NCBI GenBank assembly: GCA_964516865.1
Contig: CAZEXD010000001.1
Location: forward strand, 1-53,085
Direction: 5' to 3'
Length of the DNA stretch: 53,085 bases
Source of the DNA: CAZEXD01 sp964516865
Lineage (GTDB): Bacteria; Patescibacteriota; Minisyncoccia; Minisyncoccales; Staskawiczbacteraceae
Made by a program: the position numbers and the translations under genes. This document shows positions 50,609 through 53,085 of this stretch, piece by piece. The notes under the pieces are model-generated. The model ran no database searches, had not been told where the DNA came from, and was given only the letters and a program-made list of their open reading frames with translations. Within the stretch, counting starts at the first letter, position 1, and every line of letters starts with the position of its first letter.

Positions 50609-51726
50609 GCATAAGATCAAAAACATATTGGAAAACTCCGGGGTTTAAGACCTATGGAGTTTTTTAATCATATCCATTGTAAGTATACTGGTATTAGAGG
50701 TTTCGTCACCCTCTACAATGATTATTTTAAACACCGGTATATGATTCAAGCAAAAGCAAAAAAGAAGGCTGAGATTGTCTCTTTCTTTGAGAAATATGGT
50801 CTTGATGCCACTATCTCAGCCTTCAAGATTAGTAAATCATCAATTTACGCTTGGCGCAAGACCCTAAGACAAAATCAAGGTCGAATTGAATCCTTAAATG
50901 AGAAGTCTAAAGCTCCTAAAAATCCAAGAAAGAGCAAAATTAATCCAGCCATCAAAGAATTCATCAGGAATTATCGGAAAGAGCATCCCAGAATTGATAA
51001 AGAGAAGATAAAACCAGAATTAGATGCCTTTTGTAAGAAAATAGGGATTAAAACTATTTCTGAACCAACCATTGGCAGAATTATCAAAGAACTTAAAGAA
51101 AAAGGTGAAATACCTAAGAAATTCAAGGTTTCTTTCTACGGTAAAACAGGAAAGATAGTTATTCGAGAATTAAAACCCAAAAAGCCAAAATTGAGAAGAA
51201 AAGGATATCACCCTGAGAAGCCAGGAGATCTAATCCAAATAGATGCTATTGTTAAGTTCATCTGGGGATTAAAAAGATATATTATCACTGCTATCTATTT
51301 AAAATCAGAGTTTGCCTTTGCTCGGGCCTATAGCCATTTATCCTCTAAATCAGCTGCTGATTTCTTTGAGAAACTTCAAAAGGTAGCTCCCTTTTCTGTT
51401 AAAAGGGTCCAGACCGATAACGGAGCTGAATTCCATAAAAGATTTAGAGATAATCTGGAAAAGAAAGGAATCATTCAGTTTTTCAACTATCCCCGAAGAC
51501 CCCAAATGAATGCCCAGATAGAAAGCTTTAACCGAACAATTCAAGAAGATTTTATTGACTGGAATTTAGATCTTTTAGCTACTGATATCAACACTTTCAA
51601 TCAGAAATTAGTTGATTGGCTATTGTGGTATAATACCAAAAGAGCCCATTCTTCCTTGAATAATCAAAGTCCCTTACAATACCTGATAAACAACCTTGGA
51701 TTTTCCAATATGTTAGTATCCTATGC
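50609..51726 (+). mobile_element. IS481-like insertion sequence
   Basis: The element ends carry imperfect inverted repeats. Left end 50609-50639 contains GCATAAGAT then AACATATTGGAAAACTCC; right end 51698-51726, read inverted, contains GCATAGGAT then AACATATTGGAAAATCC. The right repeat lies inside the last codons of the transposase. The outer limits may reach a little further (the inverted right side continues to TGTCAATAG), and no clear target duplication is visible. It sits just downstream of the terminator at 50577-50602. Confidence 0.75.
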
Positions 51727-51736
51727 ATCCTATTGA
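50654..51736 (+). CDS. IS481-family DDE transposase
   Basis: 360 residues. An N-terminal helical part (about 1-35) is followed by an HTH (about 40-75; GLDATISAFKISKSSIYAWRK) and a basic linker. The RNase H-like DDE core (about 185-345) has D197 (IQIDAIV), D255 (QTDNGAEF) and E290 (NAQIESFNRT), with 34 residues between the last two, the usual DD34E spacing. KRAHSSLNNQSPLQYL completes the family pattern. All catalytic residues are present, so the gene looks intact. ATG 50654 is used; ATG 50742 is an alternative. Confidence 0.88.
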   Translation: MEFFNHIHCKYTGIRGFVTLYNDYFKHRYMIQAKAKKKAEIVSFFEKYGLDATISAFKISKSSIYAWRKTLRQNQGRIESLNEKSKAPKNPRKSKINPAIKEFIRNYRKEHPRIDKEKIKPELDAFCKKIGIKTISEPTIGRIIKELKEKGEIPKKFKVSFYGKTGKIVIRELKPKKPKLRRKGYHPEKPGDLIQIDAIVKFIWGLKRYIITAIYLKSEFAFARAYSHLSSKSAADFFEKLQKVAPFSVKRVQTDNGAEFHKRFRDNLEKKGIIQFFNYPRRPQMNAQIESFNRTIQEDFIDWNLDLLATDINTFNQKLVDWLLWYNTKRAHSSLNNQSPLQYLINNLGFSNMLVSYASY

Positions 51737-51780
51737 CATTTAAAATTTTATATGATATCATTAATAATATAAATAAAAAT

Positions 51781-53085
51781 ATGAAAGGGCTAACCAAAAT
51801 AAATAAAAAAATCGTTCTTAAGCTTTTTCTAATATTGCTTTTTTGCGGCATATTTTTTAGCGTTTTTTTGCAAAATATTTTAGCCGAACAGAGCTTGCAG
51901 AAAATATACGACCAAGATTGGGACGTGGACGATTGGGCGGTAATTTGGGATCGCGACGGAACCCCCTTACATTCACAAGGCCAACGGCACGATGATTATG
52001 TTTATTGGAATAAAAACGTAGATGTTCGGGTTTATGCCGGAGAAAAATTGCTGTATGAGAGCCGGCGTAAGGCATATCTTTTGATAAATTATTTAGACAA
52101 CAACAAAAACCTTATTCGTCAATATACCTTTGGTGCATATGAAAAAAGGGAGGTTAATTTAGAAAGCGATGGATATATCAGATTCCCGCAGGGGGCATAT
52201 GCGTCAGAGTATAACAAACTTGTTTTGGCAAAGAATGTTATTCCCGCCCTAACTGCTTCTTGTTCCGCCTCTCCCAATCCTGCTAATACCAACCAAACAG
52301 TGACTTTCAGTTCCTCGGTTAGCGGCGGCAGTGGTTCTTACATTTATTCCTGGACAGGCGCATGCACTGGCTCTAGCGCTAACTGTGACAATTCTTTTTC
52401 CACTGCCGGAACCCACACTGCTTATCTCACTGTCACTTCCGGAACCCAAACCGCTTCAACCAATTGTTCAGTTAATGTAAATCAAACCTGCACTCCGAAT
52501 AGTTACAGACAATGTTATAACGACGATGTTTATTGGTACGATTCTTGCGGCGTGAGAGGTTCTTTATATCAGACTTGTGGTCAGAGTGGCTGGACTGATA
52601 ACTATCGCTGTTCCTGTAACTGGCTGCAACGTCAATGGGCAAACAGAGGTTGTTCCAGCACTGCTTGTTATGAGACCCTTAATTGGTCCAATTACGAGTA
52701 TTGTTCTCAGGGTTGCCAAAACAACCAATGTGTTTCTCTCCCTTCTTTAACTGTTTCCTGTTCCGCTTCACCCAATCCTGCTAATACCAACCAAACAGTG
52801 AATTTCATTTCTCAGGTTAGCGGCGGCAGTGGTTCTTACAGGTATTCCTGGACAGGCGCATGCACTGGTACAGGAGCAAATTGTTCCACCTCTTTTTCCT
52901 CAGCCGGAACTCGCACCGCCACTGTGATCGTGACTTCCGGAACTCAAACAGCGTCGGCCAATTGTTCGGTTAATGTTCAAACGCCGGTTCCCACCCTTAC
53001 CGCTTCTTGTTCCGCCTCTCCCAATCCTGTTAATACCAACCAAACAGTGAATTTCATTTCTCAGGTTAGCGGCGGCAGTGGTTCT
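51781..53085 (+). CDS. Exported PKD-repeat protein with Cys-rich insert, cut by the right edge
   Basis: 435 residues visible; the frame is open to the window end. A signal or anchor helix covers about 12-34. A unique domain (about 40-155; DDWAVIWDRDG, RYTF-like strands) follows. PKD-like units begin with CSASPNP at 52261, 52759 and 53008, each with VSGGSGSY-YSWTGACTG and TSGTQTAS-NCSVNV. Between the first two lies a Cys-rich segment (about 235-320; CTPNSYRQCYNDDVYWYDSC). The units are nearly identical in DNA. Likely a surface adhesin or ligand-binding protein, disulfide-bonded outside the cell; the function is unknown. Confidence 0.75.
   Translation, partial: MKGLTKINKKIVLKLFLILLFCGIFFSVFLQNILAEQSLQKIYDQDWDVDDWAVIWDRDGTPLHSQGQRHDDYVYWNKNVDVRVYAGEKLLYESRRKAYLLINYLDNNKNLIRQYTFGAYEKREVNLESDGYIRFPQGAYASEYNKLVLAKNVIPALTASCSASPNPANTNQTVTFSSSVSGGSGSYIYSWTGACTGSSANCDNSFSTAGTHTAYLTVTSGTQTASTNCSVNVNQTCTPNSYRQCYNDDVYWYDSCGVRGSLYQTCGQSGWTDNYRCSCNWLQRQWANRGCSSTACYETLNWSNYEYCSQGCQNNQCVSLPSLTVSCSASPNPANTNQTVNFISQVSGGSGSYRYSWTGACTGTGANCSTSFSSAGTRTATVIVTSGTQTASANCSVNVQTPVPTLTASCSASPNPVNTNQTVNFISQVSGGSGS
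52261..53085 (+). repeat. Near-identical PKD-unit DNA repeats
   Basis: Copies start at TGTTCCGC: 52261, 52759 and 53008. The second and third are 249 nt (83 codons) apart; the first and second are 498 nt apart, exactly twice that, because the Cys-rich insert fills one period. The third copy is cut by the window edge. Blocks such as CTAATACCAACCAAACAGTG are identical in copies 1 and 2. Confidence 0.75.

Noticed and set aside
50463..50648. Short open frames overlapping the end of the arginine decarboxylase gene
   Set aside because: They are out-of-frame readings of the decarboxylase 3' end and its terminator.
1..53085. Alternative genetic code with TGA read as glycine (Gracilibacteria/SR1 type)
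   Set aside because: TGA ends intact genes cleanly at family-typical lengths, for example in the ATGA overlap at 38480-38483, and no gene needs TGA readthrough.

Overview
The window looks like chromosomal DNA from a Candidate Phyla Radiation (Patescibacteria) bacterium, most likely a Parcubacteria/Paceibacteria-type lineage. This is inference from gene content and composition: the DNA is AT-rich, TGA is used as an ordinary stop, and the families seen are ones I associate with that group (lamin-tail surface proteins, an exported protein with a small peptidoglycan-binding domain, a PaaX/Cas2-like solitary regulator, a YerC/YecD-type TrpR-like regulator, a DUF5667-like membrane protein beside an ECF sigma factor). 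No rRNA, tRNA or CRISPR array was found.

Layout. 1-2731: a frameshifted lamin-tail/beta-helix surface protein, open at the left edge. 2872-5846: a DeoR-type HTH protein, then an ECF sigma factor, an L,D-transpeptidase and a membrane protein (probable envelope-stress operon), preceded by a perfect hairpin and a 12-nt purine repeat. 5864-9455: a candidate pseudoknotted leader RNA and a 1112-residue S-layer-like protein. 9456-12970 (mostly minus strand): a GxxExxY protein, an O-antigen ligase/TPR protein and a four-helix-bundle protein; the first and last are bracketed by inverted repeats. 13035-45664: a surface-glycan locus of about 33 kb with two flippases, many glycosyltransferases, Ugd, Gmd, Fcl, three DegT-type aminotransferases, an initiating phosphosugar transferase and a PglF-like 4,6-dehydratase. 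45723-50602: an exported HExxH metalloprotease with a peptidoglycan-binding tail, a PaaX/Cas2-like protein, a candidate small RNA, MurB, HPF and pyruvoyl-dependent arginine decarboxylase. 50609-51726: an IS481-like insertion sequence. 51781-end: an exported PKD-repeat/Cys-rich protein cut by the right edge.

How the genes fit together. The most striking block is 21821-25269: a diverged pyruvate-kinase module fused to ATP sulfurylase, then APS kinase and a PAPS-type sulfotransferase, almost gapless. It lies in the same glycan locus as the GDP-fucose genes (gmd, fcl) and a GT10 fucosyltransferase. The simplest reading is that the cell builds a fucosylated, sulfated surface glycan and makes its own PAPS for it. 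The distal part (40874-45664) has the parts of a UDP-bacillosamine-like priming pathway (PglC-, PglD-, PglE- and PglF-like proteins).

The window also carries several small mobile or repeat-bracketed units: a RAYT/REP unit that has lengthened the ugd reading frame, a GIY-YIG unit lodged after the start of an epimerase remnant, an IS481-like element, and repeat-flanked GxxExxY and four-helix-bundle genes. Two regulator genes (TrpR-like and PaaX-like) are each bracketed by a pair of related palindromes.
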